Of a stretch of 64,000 nucleotides of DNA, positions 46,101 through 57,756 are shown one piece after another. The DNA lies in contig CM028886.1 of NCBI GenBank assembly GCA_016801885.1, positions 13,826,366 to 13,890,365 on the forward strand, in the 5' to 3' direction. Source of the DNA: Toxotes chatareus. Taxonomy: Eukaryota; Chordata; Actinopteri; Toxotidae. The notes below the pieces were generated by a model, which was not told where the DNA came from, searched no databases, and was given only the letters and a program-made list of their open reading frames with translations. The position numbers were made by a program, and so were the translations under genes. Numbering within the stretch: position 1 is the stretch's first letter; every line of letters begins with the position of its first letter.

Positions 46101-48221
46101 AACAGATTAATGTTTAACTGGAGTGACAGCCGTTCCACAAACAGCAGAGAACATACTGTAATTTGGGAGGTCTCTTACATCAAGCTCACACTCAAACTGA
46201 GTGTCATCCAGTAAGGTGACTTTGCACTGCATGGTTTTCTGACGTTTGGAGCCTTTGGCTTCTTCTGTCTTCTTCTCTGTCTTCTTTTCTTTTACAGGCT
46301 TCTCCTTCTTTGCCTCCTCCTTTGTCTTTTCCTCTCCCTCGACTTCTTTCTGCTGTTCTGCTGGTTCTTCCTCCTTTTTCTCTGTGTCCTCCGTCTTTAC
46401 TTCTTCCACTATTTCAGGCTCTGTCTTTATCGCTGCTTCTTCCTTGTGTTCCTCTTGAGCTGGCTGGTAGAGTCAACACAAGACATTAGCAAAGTACAGT
46501 ACAGATGAAAACAATGTGGGGGGGCACAATGTACTTTTTTTGGGGGTGGGGGGGCTGTTGATGACAGCCCTAACAACTAGAGATCTTGAGTAAAAAGCAA
46601 ACATACTGCTGCTGACACTTGCACTAGTTCAAAGCAGCACAGATCATTTTTGGTTAGACCAAGCTTTCAGCACAACCCAGCATGGTTACTTTGGCTGAGA
46701 AAGCTGTCGACATCATTAAAAATTCATTAGAAAGAAAAAAAAACGTGTCCCTCTACTACAATTAAATGTGCAGTATGGCTTTGTACACCGGAGAGCTGTT
46801 TCTATGCATATCCGCAGAAAGGTTGCAATATTTCATGTTGACTCGAGAGTAGTATGAACTCTCTCATAGAATCTGGGCAAGAAAGCAAATAATCATATTT
46901 CCCAAAATCTCAATCTGTTTGACAGAGTCACACTCACCTGTGTCTCTGTGCTGCTTATCGAGTGCTGATCTGGAGCCTGTTCAATGTCTGGTTCAGTTTT
47001 AAGCTCGGGCTCTGGAGCGGCAATTGGCGCTTTGACCTGCTCCTCACTTGGCCCTTTCACCTCCTTCCCCTCCTTCTTTCCCTTGTTCTTCCCCTTCTCT
47101 TTTTTCTTCCCTTTTTCCTCTTCCTTCTTCTGCTTTTCCTCTGTCTTTTCTGCCTCCTTTTCCTTCTCTTTCTTCTTTGCCTCTTCTTTCACCTTCTCCT
47201 CTTCTTTCTTTTTTGACTCCTCTTTTGGTTTCTCCTCCTCTTTCTTTTTTGCCTTCTCCTCTTTTGGTTTCTCCTCCTCTTTCTTTTTGGCCTTTTCCTC
47301 CTCTTTCTTCTTTGCTTTTTCTGCCTCTCTGGCTTTTTCTTCTTCTCTCTTCTTTGCTTTCTCTTCTTCTCTCTTCTTTATCCTTTCTTCTTCCTCTGCT
47401 TTCCTCTTTGCCTTTTCCTCTTCCTTCTTCTTTACCTTATCTTCTTTTTCTTTTTTCTTTGCCACCTTTTTGTCAACCTTTTCCTCCTCTTTCTTTCCGG
47501 CCTCTGTCCCCTTGTCCTTCACTTCAGCAGCCTCCTTTTCTTCTTCTTTAGGCTCCAATTTTTCCTCCCCTTTTTCTACAGTATACTGTGCCTTCTCCTC
47601 CTCCTTTTGCTCCTCGTCCTTTTTCACCTTTTCCTCCTCCTTTTTCACCTCGTCCTTTTTCACCTTCTCCTCATCCTTCTCCTCTACTTTCTTCTTGGCT
47701 TCTTTCTTTTTCTTTTTACTGCTCTTCTTCTCAACTTTTTCTTCCTCTTTCTTTTTATCCTCTTTTTGTTCTACTTCTTCTTTCACCTCAGATTTTTCCT
47801 CCTCTGCTTTAGCCTCCTTCTCTTCACTTTTCACCTCTTCCACTTTCTGCTCTTCTGCCTTGTCAGCTTTTTCCTCTTTGTCTGCCTTTTCCTCCCTGGC
47901 TTTCTCTGCCTCAAACCCTTCGCCCTCGGAGCACTGTGAGCGGCGTTTGAGGAAAGACGAGAAGAGGCGAGACAGGCCTTTGCCTGCAGAGGTCCGTGTA
48001 CGAGGCTTCAGCTGCTCCTCCTCTGGGGAGGTAGCTATGTCAGCAGGCCCAGGCTCAGAGGCCTGCTCCTGGGCCTTTTTGCTCGACTGCTCCCCCTCCG
48101 GCTCAGACGCTGCCGCCTCCGGCTTCCGTTTGTTCTCTGGTTCGGGTTCGGGCTCGGCGCCGCTGGCCTTCTGCTTGCCCTCAGTGTCTGCCTCGCTCAC
48201 CGCACTTGCCTCTGTTGTCAT
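27088..48221 (-). CDS. epb41: Protein 4.1R-type membrane-skeleton protein with an expanded exon array
   Basis: An adaptor linking spectrin-actin to membrane proteins. I place 31 exons, in order: 46938-48221, 46179-46463, 45922-46026, 45670-45788, 44687-44905, 44445-44532, 43903-44055, 43112-43209, 42530-42702, 42333-42446, 41343-41603, 40964-41095, 40036-40803, 39223-39420, 38914-39138, 38605-38829, 38296-38520, 37962-38159, 37629-37841, 37126-37359, 36533-36724, 35612-35817, 35248-35316, 35073-35117, 34290-34352, 32581-32760, 28734-29117, 28047-28169, 27711-27830, 27543-27623, 27088-27117. All joins are in phase; using every exon gives 6810 bp (2269 aa), far longer than mammalian 4.1R (about 860 aa). 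FERM residues such as [20 protein letters not shown] and the 21-codon exon at 34290-34352 point to 4.1R rather than 4.1N, 4.1B or 4.1G. Real transcripts probably skip many exons. The ATG follows an acceptor at 48230-48231 in the exon that ends the leader. Confidence 0.88.
27165..27470. repeat. Dispersed foldback repeat copy 1 (fish-specific family)
   Basis: The sequence contains CACTTTGGGAAATA, GAGTTAGATGAGAAGACTGA, ATATGAAGCTACAGCTAGCA and GCTTAGTTTAGCATAA, then near the far end TTATGCTAAGCTAAGATG. I associate these blocks from memory with an abundant dispersed repeat of spiny-rayed fishes. It lies in the last intron of the EPB41-type gene. Confidence 0.65.
28734..29117 (-). other. epb41: 128-codon acidic exon upstream of the C-terminal domain
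   Basis: Acceptor TTTTTTAG|AGTGTG and donor TTCCAG|GTAGCC give a 384-bp phase 0-0 exon. It is Ser/Glu-rich with segments such as EEESCDQDEVVVFETSLVPI and QEEEGSYPGVSECSG. It has no recognisable domain and no counterpart I know in mammalian 4.1R. It can be skipped in frame. Confidence 0.6.
29118..32580 (-). other. Large intron between the spectrin-actin exons and the C-terminal domain
   Basis: About 3.4 kb. Apart from the candidate terminal exon at 30484-30540, I see only a GAGGAG purine tract (30549-30571), a short GT repeat near 30995 and an A-tract (31730-31744). No other exon has matching phase and similarity. Confidence 0.6.
30484..30540 (-). other. epb41: Candidate alternative terminal exon (FVIRLPRGPLLDFYSKRS, stop)
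   Basis: A long pyrimidine tract and CAG acceptor (30541-30580 on the - strand) precede 18 codons and TGA. The phase (0) matches the donor of the exon at 32581. Local GC is much higher than the surrounding intron. If used, it would end the protein after the spectrin-actin region and drop the C-terminal domain. I know no mammalian counterpart. Confidence 0.4.
32581..35316 (-). other. epb41: Spectrin-actin-binding region exons of the EPB41-type gene
   Basis: Exons 35248-35316, 35073-35117, 34290-34352 and 32581-32760. The 63-bp exon encodes 21 residues (KRAKKIEGDSIYMRHSLLML plus E), the counterpart of mammalian 4.1R exon 16 (erythroid-regulated, required for spectrin-actin binding). It is preceded by TSTEVVRMRK and followed by HHASISKLKKNFMEAVPEPR and SEWDKRLSTHSPFRTL, very close to mammalian 4.1R. 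Separate small exons suggest the same alternative splicing. Confidence 0.9.
36985..37044 (-). pseudogene. Relic array exon without a usable donor
   Basis: After an acceptor (TTGCAG, 37045-37050) the frame reads ATEGKVEDDWLLLLDVTPKK, a clear copy of the array motif. No GT donor in the right phase follows; the frame runs on to a stop. It lies between the active exons at 36533 and 37126 and looks like a decayed member of the array. Confidence 0.65.
38296..39420 (-). repeat. 309-bp tandem exon-plus-intron duplication
   Basis: The exon lower edges 38296, 38605, 38914 and 39223 are spaced exactly 309 bp apart. The three exons at 38296-38520, 38605-38829 and 38914-39138 are each 225 bp and nearly identical, encoding 75 residues ending RDDDWFVLLDV(V/A)PRETAY(V/I)(A/P)PG. 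The fourth (39223-39420) shares the 3' half but has a diverged 5' half. The short introns between them are also nearly identical, so the duplication is recent. Confidence 0.95.
40036..40803 (-). other. epb41: 768-bp coiled-coil exon within the array
   Basis: This is the longest array member (256 codons). Its first two-thirds is a predicted coiled coil with repeated ERLQEV/DLEERLQEVDEV heptads and then acidic sequence. It ends in the array motif DVWFILFGRLPYKAVFKPPG before the donor. It could confer oligomerisation on isoforms that include it. Confidence 0.75.
42530..46463 (-). other. epb41: FERM domain and FERM-adjacent exons of the EPB41-type gene
   Basis: Eight exons (46179-46463, 45922-46026, 45670-45788, 44687-44905, 44445-44532, 43903-44055, 43112-43209, 42530-42702) encode the whole FERM module. 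The start is MQCKVTLLDDTQFECELD. Then come KGQELLTKVCDHVNLLEKDYFGL, YPPDPAQLTEDLTR, YFLCLQLRKDIM..LPCSF, SPAQADMLFLENAKKLAMYG, and the PH-like lobe with GFKLPNYKASKKLWKVCVEH. The FERM-adjacent exon carries KFRYSGRTQAQTRQAS and SASKRLSRNLDG, a known phosphoregulated segment in the family. Nothing in the domain looks broken. It would bind glycophorin C/p55- and band 3-type partners, by family knowledge. Confidence 0.93.
45030..45655. repeat. Dispersed foldback repeat copy 2 (same family)
   Basis: The left arm has AATATGAAGCTAAAGCCACT and AGCTTAGTTTAGCATAA (about 45087-45130). The right arm has TTATGCTAAGTTAAGCTTACC and GCTCAAGCTTTATATTTAA (about 45511-45560) in inverse orientation, ending in CTAACTATTCCTTTAA. 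The arms are imperfect reverse complements, so this is a foldback element. It occupies the intron between the exons at 44905 and 45670. Confidence 0.7.
46938..48221 (-). CDS. epb41: EPB41-type gene: N-terminal Lys/Glu-rich coding exon
   Basis: This exon starts at ATG 48221 and ends at ACACAG|GTGAGT, giving 428 codons. The first 115 residues are mixed, with a basic patch KGLSRLFSSFLKRRS. The rest is almost entirely short EEEK/KKKEEEK repeats predicted to be highly charged and helical or disordered. Mammalian 4.1R has an acidic headpiece in the 135-kDa isoform but nothing this repetitive, to my knowledge. The antisense frame reads as Ser/Phe-rich and is an artefact. Confidence 0.85.
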
Positions 48222-48229
48222 GGTAGCCA

Positions 48230-51200
48230 CTGGGAAGGAGAACAGAAGGGAGTCAGAGATGGAGAAAGGTCATGGTGCTGTACAGAGTGTGACAGTGCAC
48301 AGCACGGCTATACTTGGAACACAACAAACAAGATTAGGAGCAGTGGACTATTAGCCTGTGTGTAGGAAACATTACGTTTCACTTTGCTGTGAATGGTAAG
48401 CAACTGTAATTATGGGCTGCATTATACTGATAAAATATGTGGTGCTTACAAATTTTTATGATCACTAAAGCTTCAGGATTATGACAAGCAACTAAATCAG
48501 AAACAAAAAAAATTACAGGTTCTATATTATTAAATTTGCTGCTTTTCCTGTTTTATATTTGTGAAAGTGAATATCTTTTATTTTGTGACTGTAGATTGGA
48601 CAAAACAAATAATTTAACGACTTTGGGCTCTGAGAAATTATGATTTATTTTTTTACAACTTTGTTGATCAGCAAAACAAGAAACAACAATCCAAAAACAT
48701 GTTGTTGTGTTAAATCCCATATGATAAAAGAACAGGTCGGAATTTGTTCTGATTGCTTTTCTCAATGCATGGCAATGATGCAATAGAAAATATCATCTTT
48801 TATCATGTAAATAGAGTAATCTGTATGCATACTTCATCACTCTCACTTAATATTTTATCAATTTAGCTAATGCTCTAATCAAGAGCAATTTACCATCAGC
48901 AATTTGTACAATAAGTCATTTACATTGCCGTCTAAATTTATTGTTAGCGGCCTATTCTGAGCATAAATGAGACTCATTCCATAAAACATGAAGCCAACTG
49001 CCACCCACAGATTATATTCTAACTCAAACACACATACTTACTCATACACATACACAAACATCACTTCATCACACAATAGCCTTCCTTGTTGAATAGTGTC
49101 TGTGTCTACATGGAGTTCTGGGGGCAAGCTCACAACGCTGCCTATCACAGACTCATTAAATCTCACTGACACAAAGGAGGCATTTTGCTCTAGAGCTGCC
49201 TATTAGGACTGCCTGGACCATCCTCGCCAAGCATGCCTGAATCCTCATCTCGCACACGCCCATCCTACACAGGTCATCTAAGGCATCTACATACACACAG
49301 AACTAGGTGACGGGATGATATACACTATTAAACACAGATTTATGTAAATACTTTTATATAGAATTAATATTTGTGGGTAGATTAAGGCATTGTGGGCAGT
49401 CACTATCTGCTTCAAAAAAAACATGAATGATCTCCAGTAGTTATGGAAGATAACAAGACGGGTGTCAATATTTAACGGTGCAACCATACTTTTCCAAATT
49501 ACTTGTTATCCAATGATGTGGTTCAAAGTCACAGTACAAGGGCTTTGATTTGATGGTGTGACAAAGAGAGGACAATCTGGTATATTTAGAAACTTCTAAC
49601 CAGCTGATTAAATCACACAACTGACTGAAACACACTGCAGGTATTATGCAATCTCTCTCACACACACACACCAAAGTGAGATATATCAGTTACAGTGGCT
49701 CACATCACAATCAGTTCTTAACTTTAATGAGACAGACACGCATCCTGTCTGGACTAGGCCTTGTCTAATTGGTGACTAATGTGGCTGTGTTTGTCTCTTC
49801 CATATGTAGTTCAAGTCCCACCCTGCCTTGTATTGAGTGGGGGAGGGGGCGTTCTAGACAGGCAGGCAGGCCAATCTTCCAGATGTACAGGGCCGCCCAA
49901 ATGGGTGCAGCCTGGCCCTCTACACCACACACTTCCCAGTGGCACTACAGGACAGCAGGAGAGGAGGAGGGGGTACGCACACAGACCAAATCCTCTTTAG
50001 CCCTCCCATTGTTTGTGTCCAGTGACCAATAACTGTGCTGCACACTATTACTAATCCTGCCTACCCTTCCCCCCACAAGACCCCCCATAGGCCTGTCCCC
50101 TAGGTCACCACGCACACACAAACACACATGCACACACCGGTATGCATCGATGCTCACGGGCTCCTCCGGGTCTTTTAATGCTCTGTCATCTCAATTCTGA
50201 TTGTCAGGAAACAGACGTGCTCCTAATGGACCAGCTGAGCTTGTGTCTGCTGCCTCCTCCATTTTGTGTTGCCTATCTAACATCTCTGCTATCAGCCAGC
50301 TGAGCAGGACTAACCTGAATCATGACTGATTGAGATAGCGGCAGCCACACCACAGGATCTCTCAATATAGCATCAATCTCTCAAAATACGAAGCATATTT
50401 CTTTTTTGGTGTGGAGGTAATTAGATGAAATATTGCTGTACTGTTAAAAAAAAATAAAAAATCTGCCCTCGATACCACATAATTAGTGTCTGTAATGAGC
50501 TAAATTATAGATGAAGTAGGCCACCCTCTAGCTAGAGGGAGCTCACAAAGAGCTGCTGGATCAGGTGCAAACACCAGGGCTGCACTTGAATCAGGATCAG
50601 ATTTAAAGTTTATATGACCTTTAATTGAATTTAGTGTTCCCACAGGAAGATAATTTGAAATTTGAAGAGCTTTGATTAAACTGAGTGAATTTCACTTCAG
50701 GGGAAAGAGAAAGAGATCATTAAGGGACCAAATGACATGCGTTTTGGGGAAATTAAATATTTTATATTCTTAAATTTAAGGAATACAATTTATTAATAGT
50801 TCTCATTAAAATCATGCCAAAAAAAAAGAACTGATCCTAATCCAATGCCTTAACTGCTACCAACACCAAAACTTGCTTTAATTTCCCACTAAACCGAGTC
50901 ATCAGGTTTAAAAACACATTTTCAGGAATTTCTCCAGATACCAAAGGCTTCATATTATTTACCAGTGATGCTGCAGTGCTTCTGTGCATGTGTCGGTATG
51001 GGTATATGTGAGTGATTAAATGAGACGAGAGGGCTGAATCGGGAAGAGCATGCAGAGGAGGAGGAGGCGGAGGTATGGTATATAAATAGCTACATGTGCT
51101 CAGGATGCAGGGACTCATTAGTTAGCCTTTACAGACAAGCTCATATCTATTTCTGTTCACAGCGTGCTGCGCACAACACGCATATGCACATGTGCATGCA

Positions 51201-53932
51201 TGTGTGCAAAACCCAGAAACACACACAGTACTAAATTTGCAACCCAGTTTTTAAAACAGCAGAGGAAGGATTTCATTTGTTTCGAGTAAATTCGCTGCCC
51301 TTCCCTTACCAACATTGGCCACTGGCTGATGAGTAATACGAGTTCCAAAATAACTTTACCTTGTAGGAATACTAGGACATGAAGAAAGCATGTTTCCTGG
51401 GTACTGAGAGAAGGCTTAAGGAATTAGAAGGAGTTTAGAGTTAATCAGCCCCCAAGTGACCAAGTAAGATTATCTCCATCTACCTACCTGCCTACAGTAT
51501 CTCACTGTCTCTCTCCACTCTGTCTCTCTCTCTCTGTGTCTCTCATCTCTGGGTGTGCGTGCATCTGTGTGTGTGTGGCTGGGAGGGGAGAGGGAGAAGA
51601 GCTGGCAGAAGCACAGTGGCGATCAGCTGTGCTGATTCATGGTTTTATGTGGGGCCCCGCCTACCTGGCTGAAAATCAACAGAAATGAACTGAAGGCCAC
51701 AGTATCAGAGCTCTGGCCACATGGTGACTCCTATTAACCTCTCTAAGTAAACACAGACAAACATGCCAACATACACGCTAACACGTGCCTGGCTAAATTG
51801 TCCGTATGTTTAGTTAACGCACACATGCCTGCCCAGCAACATCACGAGCACACACAAAACAGGCAGGCACTGCAGTCATTGTAATGCACGCTTCTACTTC
51901 TTTTGAAATGATTCTACTGTCTAAAATAATACTGAATGATTCCAAGGTTATAGACAGACATATGGAGAGTAAATAAACTTTGAGTGAAACACTGCAATCT
52001 GTGACACCTACCTTGTGTGAACTGGGGGATACTCGAACTAAACGTATTAGGCTACAAGGGTTTATATGAGTCTAGTTCTCTGTGTAAACCTAAACCAAAC
52101 CCAGTTCTAAACTAATCAATACAGATGGTCTGGGCCTACTTATTTGAAGTAGTCTAGTGGTCTCCCTGTGTAATTTTGAATCCATTTCCAAATCACCTAA
52201 GAAGCACTGAAGGAACAGTTATTTTTGCACATTATAAAAGAAGCATACTTTTTTTTTTTAGGATACACAGAAAATCCAGATCTCTGATCCAGGATCTAAA
52301 ACAAGTACTGTTTTCTTACTCAATTTACTATCATGAAATAAAATAATTCTGCAACTGGATCTAAGAATTACTCATGTTAAGATGAAGTCTGATTTCTTAT
52401 TTAGTCTTAAAGTCAAATCCACAGACTCTCCCATTCATTGAAGAAAAAAGTATAGGAATCTGTTGTGGTCTGTTGCCTATTTAGTAATGCTCACACGACA
52501 GAGTAGTAGTCTAAGTGCACAAATGCATCATAACTCCCAAAAGAGGATTAACACCAGCAAGCTCTTCTGGGACCTTGTTGACCTCACTCTCACACAGCAG
52601 AGCCAAAAACATCCTTCAGCATCACTTCAGCAGCTCCATGTTCACAACACTGCTGATTCAGCATGGCAGGAGAACCCCGAGCACCCAGGTCTTATCTCTG
52701 TCATTTTTTAACCTCTGTGTTTACTTCTGTTGTTCATGCAAGCACTTGCCAGTCCCACTGCATTAATACTGCCTCTGTCTCTCTCTCATCCCTCCTACGT
52801 CATATCTGCAGCGCTTCATAAAAGATTATCTGACTATATATATCCAAGCAGTATCATCAATGGAGATGAGGCTTATTGGATGAGTTTCTCTTAAGTGCGT
52901 TATGGACAGTACAGGCATGTGCGCGCACAGGAACAGACACACATTCACATATGTCGCCCCAAGGGGAAGATGGGTATTCTTGAGGTGAAAGCAAGCCATG
53001 TCAAGCAGAAAATGAAATCCAAAAGCACAGGCATCTCTGAAACAGCATGAAAATGCAACAAACATCTGAACGTCTCAGCAGAACATCTCACATTCTTGGA
53101 AAAAGCTGTAACACACCTCACCGGGGAAGCATTTGAAACCAACGACATGCTGACACATTTGCATCATCTGGAACGATAACTATTTCACATATGTATGACT
53201 TAGGGCACTGAAATATGTCAATCATGTCACCTCCTGTCAGTTCAGATGTGATTTATTTTTTCTGTTATGCATCATGCTGACTGAATACTATAAGGGATTT
53301 ATATTGTACCTTATGTGAAGATTTGCTATTAACAGATAGGAAGCTTGGAGGCTGAAAAGAAAATAAAAAATATTTTTCCTCATAGCATCATCCAACATTT
53401 TATTAGGCATTGCACTACTTAACAACTATAATAATAATCGCCTATGCGTGTAATCTTGATACAAAACCACACAATCTTTGAAAAAGTGAATAGTACCAAT
53501 ACATGTATGTGCAAACTGTGCGCCCTCTTTTAGCAGCGTGATAACTTGCGTGCCCATTCATTGTGACAAAAACAACTCACGCACAAGACGAAAACACATC
53601 GGTGCCTCCGCTAATACGAACCACTTTTGATTCGTGGGGATGTTGTTGTGGGCTATTTTTAAACTGGCCAATAAAAATGCTATATAATTTTAATTTGCCC
53701 CAGTAAACCACCGTTTAAATATCGCCCGGTAACGGCGTAAAACGACTTCAATTTCAAACTTTTTTTCCTCAGTTAAACCGATAAACAATGATGGGGCTGT
53801 ATCGGGCCAACGTGCCGGGGTATTTAAACAATCTGTGTATGAAAATGGCGCCGAATGAACAACAAAACAAACAAACACTAACTCATCCCCGTCGCGCGAG
53901 TAGCATAAATCTTTAAAAATGTTTTTGCTTAC
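48230..53932 (-). other. 5.7-kb first intron of the EPB41-type gene
   Basis: No further exon could be supported. It contains dinucleotide-rich CA/GT stretches, a CT-rich tract (51510-51545) and a TATATAAATA at about 51078 (+ strand) with no gene following it. Short open frames on both strands show no domain. Confidence 0.55.
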
Positions 53933-54060
53933 CTACTCTAGGATTAGCATCAATGGGAAGGCAAACGGCACAAAATCCGACAAAATCCTATATTCCGCAC
54001 GTTCAGTGGAGAAACAATGCTGCGGAGCTACACATGCTTTGTTGTGCTGAAGGTGTCCGA
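53933..54060 (-). other. epb41: Probable noncoding first exon and CpG-containing promoter of the EPB41-type gene
   Basis: On the - strand a donor (GAGTAG|GTAAGC) at 53931-53932 follows a segment rich in CpG (53880-54190). The coding exon at 48221 is preceded by an acceptor, so an upstream noncoding exon is needed and this is the best candidate. The transcription start is not visible. Confidence 0.5.
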
Positions 54061-54290
54061 CGCTCGTAAAGGGGTGGAGTCTTACACTGAGGCTTGGACT
54101 TGAGTTGGCCAACTGAGAAGCGACCAGAGTGCCTCACAACCTCACAACCGCATGTCGAGGTGGAGGAGATGAACGCAACTTTCATGTGATGCTAATGAGA
54201 ACTGCTGCCTCTAAATAGAAATGTGTTATGGAAAAATACGAATTCAATATGAAAACACATGCACTAATCTAGATGCCTGAACACGCACGT

Positions 54291-54291
<1 letters not shown>

Positions 54292-54335
<44 letters not shown>
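54292..54335. repeat. (CA)n microsatellite
   Basis: About 22 uninterrupted CA units, flanked by a short imperfect CA/CG run on the left. Confidence 0.97.
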
Positions 54336-54339
<4 letters not shown>

Positions 54340-57300
54340 AACAAGAGTAACCCATGAGGGTCAAAAGCTGCAGATAAATGACATTTTTCTATCGTCATCT
54401 GAGTATATTTTCTGCTAATGACATGAAATATTTACATTGACTGTCCACTTTTAATTCACAACTCATCAGCATGTTGGAACAATGCACTAAGCCTCATTAC
54501 AAAAACTCCCAGCAGGCAAGGAGGAAGGCGTGCCAGAGAGTACAATCATTAACACAGTACAATGTCCAGAAAGAGGAGGGAGGCAGAGAGGCAACATGGA
54601 ATACTCTTGAGAGTCATTCCCATTCTTTTCAAGCACCAACGTGGTGCCTTCATCTGCACAGTATGAGGGTGTCAGAGCTACAACCTTGAGCTGACTGATG
54701 TGATACTGAACCAGGCACAAATTCATGAGGAAAGAGGAAACAACTGAAAAAAAAAAAAAAAAAAAAACACACATGCAACAACAGACCATCTTATCTAAAT
54801 CTAAAAATTAAAAAAAAAAAAAAAAAAAAACTAACCAGCCCACACATACACACAAGCTGTCTTTATGGACCCCGGCATGGTCCCCACCCATCTGCCTGAC
54901 CCCATTAGGGCCATGCGGCTCACGGGCGGGGTGGGATGGGGTGGGGTGGGAGGGGGGTGAGGGGGTTCATTATTCTCTAAACCATACAGGGGAAAGGCAC
55001 CATCACCTTTGTCTAATGGAGATAAGTTCATGTGGCAGTGTGACATGTCATTTCTGAGCAATTTATCTGGTATTCACTGAATAAAAAGTCTTACCAGTTT
55101 AAAGGGTACCATCCACAAATCCGGAGATTTAGATTGTTTTAAAGTCCAAGGCAGTTAACAACGATGTTTGTTGTGAGACGCCGCATGATAAAAAAGGAAA
55201 GAGAAAATAGTACAGTAACGGTCGATTATGACTTCTCTTTTTTTTCTTTAGACTTTGATCACAGAGCAAAGTGACGACATATCAGCAGCACTACAGAGTG
55301 GTCGGACTGGTGGTGTTAAACATTTACTGAAACGTGATACACAAACAGGAAGAATCTGACTTTTGGATGCAGTTCATTCATGCAGTTTCTGTTTCTTGCG
55401 CTTTGGTTTCAGATGGAATGAGCAACTCAGAGAGACAGAGGGAGAGCGAAGGAGAGAAACAAAGGCTATATGGAACTACTCGCGTTGTCTCCAGTTGCTT
55501 AGGAACCCCTGCCCTGCCCTGTGCCTACTGCAAGGAGCAGGTGTTGAGCTGGACCCAGGAGAGGGAGGAGAGACAGAAAAGAGAAGGGAGGAGAAGAGGA
55601 GCAGCACTCACAGACCCACAGTCCCCTGAGACAGCGACAGACTGGAACCACAGACTCTGAGGCGACCCACTCACACAGCAGACACACCCAAAGCACTGAC
55701 GTACACTTTGTTTCCCCCGTCACTCTTCCTCATATGTTCAAAAGCACAAGCAAACACGCACATACAATGGTGCAGTGCATTGCTCCAGCTGAGTGCATGG
55801 GGGTTATGTTTGTTTGGAACATCTTTAAACCTCTCTGGCTCCATCACTCAGTGATTACATAATGCCCCATACCACTTCCACTCAATTCATCTCTCTTTTA
55901 CTTTCAATACCGCATCTGGGTACGCATCACACACTGTGCCGCCTTCCCTCTCGAATCTTACGTAAAACATGTGCAGCTTTGAAAATGCTTCGAATTTTGA
56001 GTGCGTGCGAGCGAGGCATGGTTGCAGGGGTTTTATTTGTGCTCAGGATCTGAGCTCTCAAGAGCACTAACGGGATAGATGGTAACAGGGCATCAATATT
56101 TATAGTGCACCATTATGTTATGAAGATTTAATGAACCAGGAATGTTCCATATTTCTGCCCCTTTCTGCCCGCAGACATGTTGGGCCTGTTTCTTGTGTTA
56201 GGCCAAGTTTGAATTTTCCCACACCTTTGAGACATTAAATTACACAGCATGCCGTTTTTTTCAAAAGGGACACATCAGGACATTGTGTCTTGCAGATTAA
56301 GTGTATTCTGTGATACATCGTAATACAGAGAATGGGACAAAACAACTTTCCCAGCAAAATTAGTCACATATATATATATTGCAGCTAATATAACTAACAT
56401 AAACATTTAGATCCACAAACAATGCAAAAGTGATGGCACAGATTGGAAACGAACTGTTCATATGAATATGCACACACTTATATCTCAGCTGAGATTTAAA
56501 ACAATCGTAAAAAGACACTGTACCCAGCCCTAGGGCTCCCAGTGCACTGAACAAATTGTAGCAGACATTCTAGGCCACCTACGTAAACGCTATATTGTGT
56601 TTGATCAGCTGATGCTACTGTAAAGGGCTAGATTGTCTTAGTTTACAGTGCCACCTGGTGGAGAGATGACAAATGAATGAACTTTTCACGTGTACATGTT
56701 GCTAATTTGGCTAAACAGTCACTGTAATAGGAAAGGTGTAAACACGGGCGGTGTATTTCTATCATACTACATCCATCATGTTAAACAGTGAAACATAATT
56801 ACACTTGTAACGTCTCCTCTAAACTGACACTTTTCAAATACAAAATCCAATCTGGATATATGTGAATTAAAAAAAAAAAACAAAAAAAAAACCTCTACAG
56901 TGACAGCTTAAATTATTTGTGGGGAGAGATGGAATCCCCGCCAACCCTACTCTGCTATAACAGAGCTGTAATGCATGCTGGGAGCATGTGTTTATCAGAG
57001 ATAAAGACATGTTTGCGCCCAGATGCCTGAGGGTGACATGGTCACACTACCCCTCCCAAAACTAGTCTGATGTGTGTGCACCAGCAGGTCAACAAAAACC
57101 TGTGTACCAAAAATTCAGCTAGCTACAAGCTCTCACTGGGACTCCTTCACAATGTCTTGTTCAAACCTGTCTGACTCTGAACATTAGAAAGCATGTCATG
57201 GCTTTTTTAATCGTAAAATAAAGTACAGCGCTCTGTTTTTTTTTTTCTTGTGGTTTGAAGTTATATTCAAGGTTGAGAAATAGCAGTCATCTTGTCACAT

Positions 57301-57702
57301 AATTAAATCAAGGATTATAATAGAAGATGCCTTTTAACCTACAGTGAATACAGGCATGCTGAAGATGCAGATGGAGTCTAAGAAAGACTGCAGTCAAATC
57401 CCAGAGGGAGTGGCACATTAGATAGTAATCAAGAATTAATATTTAATAGTCTCTATAAAGAATGATGAGCTATGACTTCATAGAAATGTTTCATAAATAT
57501 GAAATGAAATGCTTCTCTGCAGCTCAGTAGGGCTGTTTAATTAAACTGGCTCTCTGCATTACCTTTAAATCATACTGTGTATGTTGTGTACACAAAGAAG
57601 CGGCCAATTTGCACAAATGTTTTTAACAAGGTTAAAACGAGAGTTACAATAGTTCAAATGCTTTCTTTTTTTTTTACAGCTTAAATGGTATTTGATACTC
57701 AC
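54336..57702. other. Upstream region of the EPB41-type gene, no gene found
   Basis: About 3.4 kb with A-tracts (54748-54766, 54810-54829), a GT/GG-rich tract (54925-54965) and no exon I can support. Open frames at 55334-55660 (+) and 55499-55723 (-) are unlike any family I know. Confidence 0.55.
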
Positions 57703-57756
57703 ATCACATCCATGTTGAAGGTCATCGAGCAGTGCATGGTCAGTCCCAGACAGCAT
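57703..57756 (-). other. epb41: Candidate alternative first coding exon (MLSGTDHALLDDLQHGCD)
   Basis: An ATG at 57756 opens 18 codons that end at a strong donor (GAT|GTGAGT) in phase 0. Splicing to the phase-0 acceptor of the exon at 46463 or 46026 would keep the frame, but splicing to the exon at 48229 would not. It may be an alternative N-terminus of the EPB41-type gene or part of an unseen gene. Confidence 0.3.

Noticed and set aside
46984..48354. 456-codon + strand open frame, Ser/Phe-rich
   Set aside because: It is the antisense shadow of the Lys/Glu-rich EPB41 exon; GAA/GAG/AAG codons read backwards give Ser/Phe/Leu runs.
51070..51100. TATATAAATA as a promoter within the first intron
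   Set aside because: No exon or open frame with support follows it on the + strand.
55334..55660. 108-codon + frame upstream of the EPB41-type gene
   Set aside because: Arg/Glu-rich from purine-rich DNA, overlapped by another frame and without homology or splice signals.
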